Below are positions 35,973 through 44,842 of a DNA stretch of 64,000 nt, in pieces. Source of the DNA: SZUA-442 sp963753185 (GTDB lineage Bacteria; Actinomycetota; Acidimicrobiia; Spongiisociales; UBA5794); contig CAVWBO010000007.1 of the NCBI GenBank assembly GCA_963753185.1, positions 2,232,001-2,296,000 of the forward strand, given 5' to 3'. The position numbers and the translations under genes were made by a program. Positions within the stretch are counted from its first letter, which is position 1; each line of letters opens with the position of its first letter. A model generated the notes under the pieces. The model did not search any database. It saw only the letters and a program-made list of their open reading frames with translations, and was not told the DNA's origin.

Positions 35973-37504
35973 CCCGTGTGCGACCCACTTCGCCCGCGAC
36001 TGAGTTGCGGGCCTCCGTGCTTGGCTCGCTGACCATCGTGCCGCTGCTCATCTGGTGGGCAGGATGGGCACCGGCGATCATGAGCAGCGATTCCGTCGAT
36101 CAGTGGAATCAGGCCCTGACCTTCGACTTCATCAATACACACCCGATCGTCCACACGACGCTCCTCTGGCTGGCATCGCTCGTGTGGGCCTCACCCGCAT
36201 CGGTGACCCTTGCCCAGGTGGCGATCACCACCGTGCTCCTGGCCGTCGTCGCGAGGCGGCTGGTCCAGATCGGCGTCCGCCTCCCTGTAGCGGTCGGGGT
36301 CACCTGGATCATCGCCGTCCTGCCGATGACGGGTGCGGTCACCGTGACGATGTGGAAGGACGTGCCCTTCTCGCTCGCGATGCTCTGGGTCGTCACCGAA
36401 CTGCTCCTCATGGCGCGCGACAAGCAAGCCTTCTGGACCGGATTGTGGGGACCCGGTCGACTCGGAGTCGCACTGGGCCTCGTATGGGCGCTGCGGGAGA
36501 ACGGGCGGCTCACGGTGGCCCTGTTCGCCGTTGCCCTGGCGGTCGCGTTCTGGTCCCTGTGGAGGGGAGTCGCCACGATGTTCGCCGCTGTTGTAGCCGT
36601 CGGTGTTGCCCTTCCGGTCGTGCTGATCACGGTTCTCCCCGTGACCGATGCACCCATCGAACCGGCACAGGTCTTCATGCCGGACGTCGCCTCGGTGGTC
36701 GTCAACGACCGAGGCGATCTTTCCCCCGCCGATCTGGTACTGGTCACGGCAGTCGCACCACTGCGCATCTTCGAGGCCTATTACGCATGCGGAGACTCGA
36801 CCCCCCTCCTCTTCCACCCCGAGTACGACAATCAGGAGATCCGGGACAACGCGTCCGCGTACAGGGGCCTCATCATCCGCACCGGCATCGGGTCCTTCCC
36901 GACGGTACTCGGCCACCGCTGGTGCGCCGCGGAGTACCTCTTGTCCCCCGTCAACCGGACGGACACGTACGTTCACCGTCCGCCGTTCGACATCTGGCCG
37001 AACACGCTCGGCCTCGCACGGGACCCGATATCGGATCGGGCGTACGACCTGACCCTCGCGATGTACAAGGCAGCCGAACAGTCCGAGATCGAATGGCTCA
37101 CTTGGCGACCCGCCCTCGTCATCCTCATGGGCCTCGCCACGACCGTCGCCGTCTGGTCACGCCGCGGCCTGCGACCGCTCAGATGGATCGGCGCCTTCTT
37201 CGTGATCCATCTCGTGAACGTCGCCGCCACGTCGCCTGCGCACGAGTTCCGATACGCCTACGGGCTGTATCTCATCAGCCTGGCCACGCTCCCCTTGTGG
37301 ATCCTGGTCGCCGATCCCGCTCGTGCGATCATCGCCCCCGACCTTGGCAGGGGATCATCCCCTGTGGGGCGTACGCCTCCAGGAGCGGGTCAGCCTGCTG
37401 GCGACACGGATCGGAAGCCACAGCAGCCCGATGACGACCACATACGGATACCGGATCAGGTACCGACCGGGAATCCCATCGATCGCAAGGAAGGCGACCG
37501 GTAG
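35969..37504 (+). CDS. Polytopic membrane protein, GT-C or DUF6020-like
   Basis: The 511-residue protein has about ten hydrophobic segments. SSDSVDQWNQALTFDF and NTHPIVHTTLLW follow the first, with MTMWKDVPFSLAMLW-like residues (VTVTMWKDVPFSL) later. The acidic pair after the first TM and the HP motif are typical of membrane glycosyltransferases or O-unit polymerases of the DUF6020 kind. The specific role is not known. ATG 35969 overlaps the upstream stop (ATGA). The last 50 residues (Pro/Gly/Asp-rich) overlap the convergent gene by 150 bp and look like antisense sequence, so a frame error near 37340 is possible. Confidence 0.78.
   Translation: MTRVRPTSPATELRASVLGSLTIVPLLIWWAGWAPAIMSSDSVDQWNQALTFDFINTHPIVHTTLLWLASLVWASPASVTLAQVAITTVLLAVVARRLVQIGVRLPVAVGVTWIIAVLPMTGAVTVTMWKDVPFSLAMLWVVTELLLMARDKQAFWTGLWGPGRLGVALGLVWALRENGRLTVALFAVALAVAFWSLWRGVATMFAAVVAVGVALPVVLITVLPVTDAPIEPAQVFMPDVASVVVNDRGDLSPADLVLVTAVAPLRIFEAYYACGDSTPLLFHPEYDNQEIRDNASAYRGLIIRTGIGSFPTVLGHRWCAAEYLLSPVNRTDTYVHRPPFDIWPNTLGLARDPISDRAYDLTLAMYKAAEQSEIEWLTWRPALVILMGLATTVAVWSRRGLRPLRWIGAFFVIHLVNVAATSPAHEFRYAYGLYLISLATLPLWILVADPARAIIAPDLGRGSSPVGRTPPGAGQPAGDTDRKPQQPDDDHIRIPDQVPTGNPIDRKEGDR
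37348..37364. terminator. Palindrome between convergent genes (possible bidirectional terminator)
   Basis: CAGGGGAT-C-ATCCCCTG forms a perfect 8-bp stem over the stop codon of the minus-strand glycosyltransferase. There is no T-run on either side, so intrinsic termination is only a possibility. Confidence 0.3.
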
Positions 37505-38512
37505 CAGGACGACGAAGGCGGCGATCGCACCCAGTATCCATGCCGACCACAGTCCGAGGTCCGGGAAGACCGCAGCGACCACGGCGAGGCCGATGAGCGC
37601 GAGTGCGAGGAAGGACCGACCCGGGTTGTAGAGCCGGAAGCCGAGGTCGAGGAGCGCTGGCTTTCTCTGCAGCAAAGCGGTACGGAAGAGCTCTCCCCCA
37701 TGGCGGCGCTGCACGTCGCGCTTGCCCCTGACCCAGCGAGCGCGCTGGAGGACGGCATCATCGGCGGCGGTCGGCTTCTCGTCGCGGACGTGGACGTGGT
37801 GCAGCCAATGGGTGCGGTAGCCGGCGAGGTTGAGTCGCACATTGAGGGCGAGGTCGTCGGTGAGGTCGTCTTCGAACCCTCCGACCGCGGCCAGCGCCTC
37901 TGATGACACCGCCATACCCGTCCCGCCGAGGTCACACGACCATCCGATGTTCGAACGGGCGAGCTGAACCGATCGGTTCGAGGCCCAATACGTCAATGCG
38001 TTCGCCATCGTGAGGACCGAAGCATCCGGGTTCGAGACGTCGAGATATGCCTGGACTGCGTGATGCCCCGATTCGAGGGCTGCCGCGATCGAGCGGATGA
38101 AGGTCGTGTCGATCCGGTTGTCGGAGTCAAGGACGACGAGTGCCTCGCCAACGCGTAGCGGGTGCTGGGTCAGGAACCATGAGATGGCAGCCCCCTTCCC
38201 GCCTGCTCCGTCCGACCGCTCGGCGACCGAGACATGCGCGGAGGCGAGGCGGGCTGTGTCATCAGAGGATCGGTCGGCGATCACCCAGGCCTCCAGGAGG
38301 TCGCTCGGATAGTCCTGGGCGGCGAGGTCGGCGGCGATCCCCTCGATCACGTCTTCCTCGTCGTGTGCTGGAACGACCACCCGGATCGGCGTGGCGGCAG
38401 CACCCCCAACCGATTCTGCGGGGGTTCGTAGTCCGAACAGGCTCACGAGTGCCTCGTACACGCTTGGCGCGACGACGACAAACTGACCCAACCAGAGGAG
38501 GACTCGTAACAT
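37355..38512 (-). CDS. Membrane-bound glycosyltransferase family 2 (processive-type layout)
   Basis: The 385-residue protein has an N-terminal hydrophobic helix (LLWLGQFVVVAPSVYEALV), a GT-A domain (IRVVVPAHDEEDVIEG, WVIADRSSDDT, VVLDSDNRIDTTF, GGTGMAVSSEALAAVGGF, EDDLTDDLALNVRL) and QRARWVRGKRDVQ. The last is the QxxRW motif of processive synthases such as cellulose or hyaluronan synthase. Three C-terminal membrane segments follow. It could polymerise or transfer a sugar at the membrane. ATG 38512 is directly beside the divergent wecB start region; the longer frame upstream is antisense to wecB. Confidence 0.87.
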   Translation of the reverse strand: MLRVLLWLGQFVVVAPSVYEALVSLFGLRTPAESVGGAAATPIRVVVPAHDEEDVIEGIAADLAAQDYPSDLLEAWVIADRSSDDTARLASAHVSVAERSDGAGGKGAAISWFLTQHPLRVGEALVVLDSDNRIDTTFIRSIAAALESGHHAVQAYLDVSNPDASVLTMANALTYWASNRSVQLARSNIGWSCDLGGTGMAVSSEALAAVGGFEDDLTDDLALNVRLNLAGYRTHWLHHVHVRDEKPTAADDAVLQRARWVRGKRDVQRRHGGELFRTALLQRKPALLDLGFRLYNPGRSFLALALIGLAVVAAVFPDLGLWSAWILGAIAAFVVLLPVAFLAIDGIPGRYLIRYPYVVVIGLLWLPIRVASRLTRSWRRTPHRG

Positions 38513-38546
38513 GCCGCGCAGCGTAGCCAGCGGAGCCGAGCACCAG

Positions 38547-39656
38547 ATGACAGGACCGAACCCCAGCGGACCAGTAGCGGTCGTCCTCGGTACGCGCCCA
38601 GAGATCATCAAGCTCGCCCGCATCGTCGAGCTCCTAGGTGATGCGGCGCACGTGATCCACACCGGACAGCACTTCGATGACAACCTCTCCTCGAGCTTCT
38701 TCACCGAGTTCGGGATGCGCAACCCCGACACGACCGTCGGCGTCGGCGGGCAGACGAGGGGAGCCCAGATCGGCATGGCGACGAGCCAGCTCGACACCCT
38801 CTTCAGGGAGATCCGGCCATCAGCTGTCGTCGTCCAGGGCGACACGAATGCGGTCACCGCGGGAGCGCTCGCAGCAAACGCGAATGAGATCCCGATCGCG
38901 CACGTCGAGGCCGGCCTGCGATCCTTCGATCGGCGAATGCCCGAGGAGCACAACCGTGTGATCGCGGACCACCTGAGCGACCTGTGCCTTGCCGCCACAT
39001 CTCGCAACGTGGAGAACCTCGCAAACGAAGGCATCGTTGGAGACAGGGTCGCCCTGACGGGCAATCCCATCGTCGAAGCGGTGGAACGGCTCCTGCCCTC
39101 CGATGCCGAAAGGAAGGCGCTGGCGGAGAGCTACGGCCTCGACGTGGACGGATTCGTCCTCTCCACCTTCCACCGTCCCGAGAACGTGGACGGCGCCGAC
39201 ACCCTCACCTTCATCCTCGAGGCGCTCGGCGACCTCGATGCACCGGTGTTGCTGCCACTGCATCCGAGGACGCAGGCCCGCATCGAGTCCTTCGGCCTTC
39301 ACGACCTCGCGGAGAGGATCACGATCGTCGACCCCATCGGCTACCGCGACTTCATCGGGCTCGGCGCTGCGTCGAAGCTGATCGTGTCCGATTCGGGAGG
39401 CGTGCAGGAGGAGGTGTCGGTGTTCAAGCGTCCCTCGGTCGTCGTGCGGAGGTCCACCGAGCGCCAGGAGGTGGAGGGGACGTTCGTGCGGAGAGTGGAG
39501 CCCGGACCGCACCTCGGCGAGCTGCTCACCGACGAACTTGCAGGAGCAGACGTCCGACGGAGCGAGCTGATCGATCTCCCGAGCCCGTATGGCGATTCGT
39601 CATCCCCTGACCGAATCGTCGAGGCGATCCGACGCCTCGTCGCCCGCACGCGATGA
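38547..39656 (+). CDS. wecB: UDP-N-acetylglucosamine 2-epimerase (non-hydrolysing)
   Basis: The 369-residue enzyme interconverts UDP-GlcNAc and UDP-ManNAc. Motifs are VVLGTRPEIIKLA, VIHTGQHFDDNL, VVVQGDTNAVTAG, IAHVEAGLRSFD, MPEEHNRVIADHLSD, TGNPIVEAVE, STFHRPENVD and VSDSGGVQEEVS. The product fits the GT26 transferase at 26499. No UDP-ManNAc dehydrogenase is seen. ATG 38547 starts at the normal point; ATG 38511 adds 12 residues and has GAGGA upstream. Its stop overlaps the next start as ATGA. Confidence 0.93.
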   Translation: MTGPNPSGPVAVVLGTRPEIIKLARIVELLGDAAHVIHTGQHFDDNLSSSFFTEFGMRNPDTTVGVGGQTRGAQIGMATSQLDTLFREIRPSAVVVQGDTNAVTAGALAANANEIPIAHVEAGLRSFDRRMPEEHNRVIADHLSDLCLAATSRNVENLANEGIVGDRVALTGNPIVEAVERLLPSDAERKALAESYGLDVDGFVLSTFHRPENVDGADTLTFILEALGDLDAPVLLPLHPRTQARIESFGLHDLAERITIVDPIGYRDFIGLGAASKLIVSDSGGVQEEVSVFKRPSVVVRRSTERQEVEGTFVRRVEPGPHLGELLTDELAGADVRRSELIDLPSPYGDSSSPDRIVEAIRRLVARTR

Positions 39657-40645
39657 CCAGGTTCACACGGCGCCGCGATTCGACCGTTGCCGACACGGCA
39701 CCACCCATTCCGCGTGTGGCAGACGGCGTGCTCCAAGTGTGCCACCCACTGTGGAGGGGCGTGCGCGCCTCGGCGATCGCGTTCGGCGACCCGATACTCG
39801 ACGTGCCGGACCTCACCACGCTGATACCGCGAATCGATGAGATCCGCGATGCCCAGGTCGTGACGATCGTCATCCAGGGTTGGCCTCCCGGATCGGAACC
39901 CTTCGCGCGGGCAGCCCATAACCGGGGCATGGACGTTCGCGCGGTCAGTCACTCGGCACCGACACAGCACGGAGTCGATGCAGGTGAGGCGGAGGCGGTC
40001 GCTGGGGCCCTCAGGCTCCTGCGAGAAGGAGTCCTCACTCGTTTCGGGACGGTCAAGGCGGGGTTGCATGAGGCATATGCGTCGCTCGGCCACACCGTCG
40101 ACCACGTGCCGAACCGGGTGCCCGAAGTGAGCGGCGTCGTCGCCAGGCCACACGGGGGTGGCGTCCACGCAGGGGTGTTCCTCTTTCCCATGTGGCGCAA
40201 GAACGTGACGACGCAGGTCCTGGCGGCCGGGACCCTCGGCTGGACACCGCATGTGATGGCCGACCCGAACGTTCCCTACCTGGCGAGTGGCGATTTCGTG
40301 GTCCATGGCGAACTCGGGCGCGATGACTTCCTCCCCCTCATGGCGTCGATGGACATCAACCTCAACGTGACCCTCTCAGAGTGCCACCCGATGATGCCGA
40401 TGGAGTCCTATCGGCTCGGCGTTCCATGCCTCATGTCGCGGACATCTGACCTCTTCGCTGCCCATGATGATCTGTGGCAGCTGACGACCGTCGACCGCAT
40501 CGACGATCCGAACGCGATCGCTGCGGCCGCCGCGCACTTGCTGGAGAACAGGGATCGCGCGGTCGAGCTCGCAAATGTGAAGCTCGACGAGGTCGACGTC
40601 GCCGCTCGGACGGCCTGGCGGGAGTTCACGGGCCGTTCGGATTGA
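39653..40645 (+). CDS. Glycosyltransferase-like protein (GT-B type), acceptor unknown
   Basis: The 330-residue protein is coupled to wecB by an ATGA overlap. The C-terminal half looks like a GT-B donor-binding domain: FVVHGELGRDDFLPLMASM, NLNVTLSECHPMMPMES, YRLGVPCLMSRTSD. The N-terminal half (VVTIVIQGWPPGSEPFARA, VKAGLHEAYASLG, VDHVPNRVPEV) fits the acceptor domain. The family is not certain. It converges with a 20-bp overlap on the glycosyltransferase at 40626. Confidence 0.75.
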   Translation: MTRFTRRRDSTVADTAPPIPRVADGVLQVCHPLWRGVRASAIAFGDPILDVPDLTTLIPRIDEIRDAQVVTIVIQGWPPGSEPFARAAHNRGMDVRAVSHSAPTQHGVDAGEAEAVAGALRLLREGVLTRFGTVKAGLHEAYASLGHTVDHVPNRVPEVSGVVARPHGGGVHAGVFLFPMWRKNVTTQVLAAGTLGWTPHVMADPNVPYLASGDFVVHGELGRDDFLPLMASMDINLNVTLSECHPMMPMESYRLGVPCLMSRTSDLFAAHDDLWQLTTVDRIDDPNAIAAAAAHLLENRDRAVELANVKLDEVDVAARTAWREFTGRSD

Positions 40646-42266
40646 TCGCCGTGCCCGGCAGGTCCCGAACCCACCGATCCCTCCTCGCGTAGCGTACCGG
40701 TGCCTTCCGTAGCACCCTGATCCCGTCTTCGACCGGTTCCGCGAGATCCCGCCCAACGGCCTCCATCATCACCGCAAGGCGGGCTCCCCACGAGTGTGCA
40801 TCCAACGCATCCCGCGCGTCTGGCCTCGGACCCGCCAGCGCCTCGCGAACGGCGGTCGTGAGATCCGCGTCGGTCGAGACACCCGCGACACCTTCGAGCG
40901 CACGCAGGGGTGGGGCGGCCACAGGCACGCCACATGCGAGGTACTCGTACACCTTCAGCGGGGATACGGCGTGGGTGACGTCGGTGATGGTGAACGGGAC
41001 GAGACCGACCTCGAAGTGCCGAAGGTAGGCGGCTAGGTCACCCTGTGCCTTGAGACCGAGGAACACGATGTTCCCTGGAAGATCGGTCGGAACCCCCCGG
41101 TTGTCGCCGATCACCACCACCGTGTGGTCGGTGAAGGCCTCCGCGACCCGCCTCAGGGCACCCCAGTCGAACCAATCCCCGTACAGCGATCCGTGGTAAC
41201 CCATCAACGGGCCGTCGGGGAGGTCCAAGGGTCTGGTGCCATCGGACGGTCGGCCGAACACGACCACATTCACGGCGTTGGGAGCCAACACGGCTTCATG
41301 GCCGAAACCGGCGATCCGCGTGCGGAGGTCCGGTGCCGACGCGGAGAACCCATCCGCAAGGTCGACGATGCGCTGCTCGAAAACTGGGGCGTACCACATG
41401 CCTCCGAGGGCCTCATCGGTCCAGTCGTCGATCACGTCGTAGAGCACGGTCCAGCCCGACGCCTTGAGACGTTCGATCGACGGGATGAACTCCCCGATCG
41501 GCGCCTCCACGATCACCGTGCCGTCGCTCGCCCTGTCGATGACCGACTCGACGTCGAATGCCTCGAGATGATGCTCCTCGAGGCGTCGATGCGGGTACCT
41601 GAGGCCGAGGTCGACCCCTTCAGACGAGGGAAACTGGTACACGTAGGTTACGTGATATCCCCGTCGGACGAGCTCGAACGCTATCTGGGCTGCTCGGCTT
41701 CCACCGCCGATGTCGTGCAACGGGACCGCGGCCATGACCACGACAGCATCGTGATCGATGGGAGGAAGGTCGGCGGCGACGCATTCATCGACCACTTCCG
41801 GAAGGAGTCCGATTCGAGCGCCTGCGTCGCCGAGGACACGAAGGACCGTTGGTGGGTCGGTCATGTCCGCGACCCCGGCTTCCTCGAGAATCGCCCTCGT
41901 CGTGAGGATGGATCGGGGTCGGATCACCGGCTCGGTGATCCGCATCGAGCGCATCGACGGCCTGTTCACACGACCGAGCGCCACCACCTCGCATCCGAGG
42001 AACCCGAGGTAGGGCTCGAGGTCGGGATTCGGCTCACCGATCAGGACCGCGTCATGGCTCGGCGTCGTGACCGGGATCGCAGAAACAACCCGGTACGTGT
42101 CGGGCGTGAACGCACGCCACCGCCTCCCTGCCCACCCATCACGAACGTAGATGTCCACGTTGGTCCTGACGGCCCGTGAATGTTGGTGACGGCGGTATCG
42201 CGCCATCAGAGAATCGGGGATGAGTGGCCGGATCGCCTTCCGCGCCATCGAGGTAACTCCACTCAT
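40626..42266 (-). CDS. Glycosyltransferase, GT-B type (GT1/GT4-like)
   Basis: The 546-residue protein has an N-terminal basic region of about 160 residues. A GT-B fold follows: PLHDIGGGSRAAQIAFELV, VTYVYQFPSS, TVLYDVIDDWTDEALGG, LMGYHGSLYGDWFDW, VVVIGDNRGVP, GLVPFTITDVTHAVSPLKV and YEYLACGVPVAAPPL. The last motifs are the nucleotide-sugar site. The N-terminal part is not recognised. It is last in an overlapping run that begins with the M15 protein (48242); its ATG overlaps the preceding stop as ATGA. It probably extends the exported glycan. Confidence 0.83.
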   Translation of the reverse strand: MSGVTSMARKAIRPLIPDSLMARYRRHQHSRAVRTNVDIYVRDGWAGRRWRAFTPDTYRVVSAIPVTTPSHDAVLIGEPNPDLEPYLGFLGCEVVALGRVNRPSMRSMRITEPVIRPRSILTTRAILEEAGVADMTDPPTVLRVLGDAGARIGLLPEVVDECVAADLPPIDHDAVVVMAAVPLHDIGGGSRAAQIAFELVRRGYHVTYVYQFPSSEGVDLGLRYPHRRLEEHHLEAFDVESVIDRASDGTVIVEAPIGEFIPSIERLKASGWTVLYDVIDDWTDEALGGMWYAPVFEQRIVDLADGFSASAPDLRTRIAGFGHEAVLAPNAVNVVVFGRPSDGTRPLDLPDGPLMGYHGSLYGDWFDWGALRRVAEAFTDHTVVVIGDNRGVPTDLPGNIVFLGLKAQGDLAAYLRHFEVGLVPFTITDVTHAVSPLKVYEYLACGVPVAAPPLRALEGVAGVSTDADLTTAVREALAGPRPDARDALDAHSWGARLAVMMEAVGRDLAEPVEDGIRVLRKAPVRYARRDRWVRDLPGTAINPNGP

Positions 42267-44842
42267 GACGGAACCCAGTCCGGTATCAGGCCGGCCTCTT
42301 CAGGACGTTGGCGGAGAACCGGGACACCGTTGATCGTCTGAGGCACCAACCATGCTGGGTCGGGGTAGGCCCCGGGATCGATGCGCGCTGGGGACGTGCC
42401 GAAGATACTCATCGTCTCGACGCGGTCCGGTCCGTCGGGGTCGAATATGGACCACGTTCTCGTCACGACGACCGGATCGACCGAAGCGGTAGCGACTGCG
42501 CCGAGATCGGGGTTCGCCTCGAGATGCTCACACATCCGGATCAGACCGAGAGGATCGACCTCCGAGCCCTGGGACAGGCGCACCACGTACTTGCCGCGAA
42601 CGTTCCCCATCGCGTCCTCGATGGTGCCGCCATCGATGGCAATGGACTCGATGTCCGCCATGCCGCTCATGGGAGCCGATTGGCTCTGGTCGTCGACGAC
42701 CATCGTCAGCAGCGGGTATTCGTCAGCCTTGAGTGCCTTCATCCGATCCCGTTGGTAGATGTCGGGGTGTCGGAGCGTGCGGTCGCGCAGGACCTCCTCA
42801 TACCGCGACTCGGTCTCGACACTCATCGAAACTCCGTGCTTGCGGTATCGGAACAGCGGCTCCCGGACCTGGACGGCCGAGTATCCCGCATCCATGAGCC
42901 TGATCCACAGATCCCAGTCCTCGTTTCCTGATCGCATGGACTCGTCATAGCCCCCCACCGAGGACCACGCATCCCTACGGAGCAGAACACAGCCGACGAC
43001 GGAGTTGGATAGCAGCAGCTGGTACCGGTTGTACGGGCGGGTGGCCCAGATCATGTGGGTGTCGCCGAAGAGCTCCGCCCAGCAATGGGCGTACGCGGCG
43101 TCGGGGTCCGCTGCGATCGCGTCACCGAGTACCTCCAAGTAGGTTGGAGCGAGGAGGTCATCGGCGTCGAGCGTGACGACGAGATCGGCTCGACTGTGCG
43201 AAATCCCTGCGTTTCGGGCCGCGGGGAGACCCCGATTCTCCTGGTGGATCACGCTCACGCGTGGCAGGTTCAGGGATGCCAGCACCGGCGTGGTCGTCCC
43301 ATCATCGGAGCCATCATCGACGATCACGACGTCGAACCCCCCGACGGTCTGTTCGAAGACGGACAGCAGGGCCTCGCGGATGAACGCTCCCTGGTTGTAG
43401 CAGGGTATGACGACCGACACGGTCGGGCCTGTCTCGTCGGCTGACATCGCCGCGACCCTTGCGGTGGCCCTGTCGAAGCGGTCCTCCCACTTCCTCCGAT
43501 CGGCCTCCGCTCCCCAGTCCGTCGTGTCCCTGAGCCGGTCCTTGACACTGTTTGGGACAACGCTCTTGAGACCTCGGAACACACCGTCGGGCACGTGGCG
43601 AAGCAGCCTCCTTCCGAGCGACTCCTTCGGTCCCGCGCGACGGGGCTCGAGCCAAACCTCCTCGACCCTCGCGATCGCAGCAGTCGCCAGACCGCCTTGA
43701 CTCCGCAGATGCCAAGGATCGACCCCGGAACCCTCGTAAGGAGCGAGGGGATCGCCAACCTCTGGTGGAGGGCGATTGGCGAGGTCGGCCAGCATCTCGG
43801 GATGGCGCACCGCCATCCCGAGGGCTTCGCCAAGGCCTGCAACGGTTCCGTCGTAGACCATGGCACCCGAGGTCTCGTCCAACACGCCGTTGAACGCCGC
43901 AATCCGCGGGGCGATGACAGGCGCACCGAGCAGCCTCGCCTCATGAACTGCGAGGTTGAAGCTCTCGAACCTGCTCGGTGCGACGACGACCATGCTCGCT
44001 GCAATCCGTTCAGCGAGTTCGTGGGCATCCAGATGGTCGATGAAGCCGACCCTGTCACGGAGCGATTCGGGTAGGCGAGCCAGGAGCCATTCGCGCATCG
44101 GCCGTGCTGCCGAGGCGCTCCAACCGTCGGACCCGACGAACGAGACGGTGACACCGGGATGGTCCACGAGGCACGGGATCGCCGCGTCGACCATGTCGTG
44201 GGATCCCTTGACCTCGCCCAGCCGTCCAATCACGAGGATCTCGGAACCACCCTGATGCCATCGCCGATCCGTCGGGAGAACGCGGACAGGCGGTGGCCCG
44301 ACGACGACGCGCTCGGCATCCACGCCATACCGGGATCGCACCAACTCCGCGATGCCCGCCGAGGGTGCGACGACGCGGTCGGCCATCGCAAACACCTCCC
44401 GTTCCATTGCTGCAACTGCGTCCAGCTCCGGAGTCGACGTGCCAACTGCTTCCGTCTGGAGGTCGACAGGGCCGTGGAACCGGACCGAGATCGGCACCTT
44501 GGCGATCCCGAGGTCGGAGCGGTGGGTGAGCGCCCAGAAACCGAGTCCATCGAAGTCCTGGATCTCGATCAGATCGACGGGATCCCGTGCGTGGAGTTCG
44601 GAGAGCGCCTCCGCGGCAGCCTTGGATGTGGCCATGAACGCCAGGTCCCAGCCAGCGGAATCGTTCCCGGAAGCAACGATGATGTCGCCCGTCCCGGCGG
44701 CGACGTCAGTCGATGCAGCCAGGACCACCGACACTCGGTGACCCGCATGCTCGAGGAGGGTCCGCAACTCGGAGACGAGCACTCCTGCTCCCCCGCGCAC
44801 GTACGGTGCGAGCTCGGTCGTGACGAACGCGATGTGGCTCAC
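42263..44842 (-). CDS. Bifunctional glycosyltransferase: GT4 domain fused to GT2 domain
   Basis: The 859-residue protein has two catalytic domains. Residues 1-390 are GT-B (GT4): ELAPYVRGGAGVLVSELRT, GRLGEVKGSHDMVDAA, VVVAPSRFESFNLAVHEAR, LLGAPVIAPRIAAF with the EX7E region. A linker follows. Residues about 480-720 are GT-A (GT2): SVVIPCYNQGAFIREAL, IVDDGSDDGTT, ENRGLPAARNAGI, VVTLDADDLLAPTY and NEDWDLWIRLMDAG. A C-terminal part (about 730-859) is not recognised. Such fusions add two successive sugars. It overlaps both neighbours by 4 nt (ATGA), so it is co-translated with the genes at 44839 and 40626. Confidence 0.9.
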   Translation of the reverse strand: MSHIAFVTTELAPYVRGGAGVLVSELRTLLEHAGHRVSVVLAASTDVAAGTGDIIVASGNDSAGWDLAFMATSKAAAEALSELHARDPVDLIEIQDFDGLGFWALTHRSDLGIAKVPISVRFHGPVDLQTEAVGTSTPELDAVAAMEREVFAMADRVVAPSAGIAELVRSRYGVDAERVVVGPPPVRVLPTDRRWHQGGSEILVIGRLGEVKGSHDMVDAAIPCLVDHPGVTVSFVGSDGWSASAARPMREWLLARLPESLRDRVGFIDHLDAHELAERIAASMVVVAPSRFESFNLAVHEARLLGAPVIAPRIAAFNGVLDETSGAMVYDGTVAGLGEALGMAVRHPEMLADLANRPPPEVGDPLAPYEGSGVDPWHLRSQGGLATAAIARVEEVWLEPRRAGPKESLGRRLLRHVPDGVFRGLKSVVPNSVKDRLRDTTDWGAEADRRKWEDRFDRATARVAAMSADETGPTVSVVIPCYNQGAFIREALLSVFEQTVGGFDVVIVDDGSDDGTTTPVLASLNLPRVSVIHQENRGLPAARNAGISHSRADLVVTLDADDLLAPTYLEVLGDAIAADPDAAYAHCWAELFGDTHMIWATRPYNRYQLLLSNSVVGCVLLRRDAWSSVGGYDESMRSGNEDWDLWIRLMDAGYSAVQVREPLFRYRKHGVSMSVETESRYEEVLRDRTLRHPDIYQRDRMKALKADEYPLLTMVVDDQSQSAPMSGMADIESIAIDGGTIEDAMGNVRGKYVVRLSQGSEVDPLGLIRMCEHLEANPDLGAVATASVDPVVVTRTWSIFDPDGPDRVETMSIFGTSPARIDPGAYPDPAWLVPQTINGVPVLRQRPEEAGLIPDWVPS

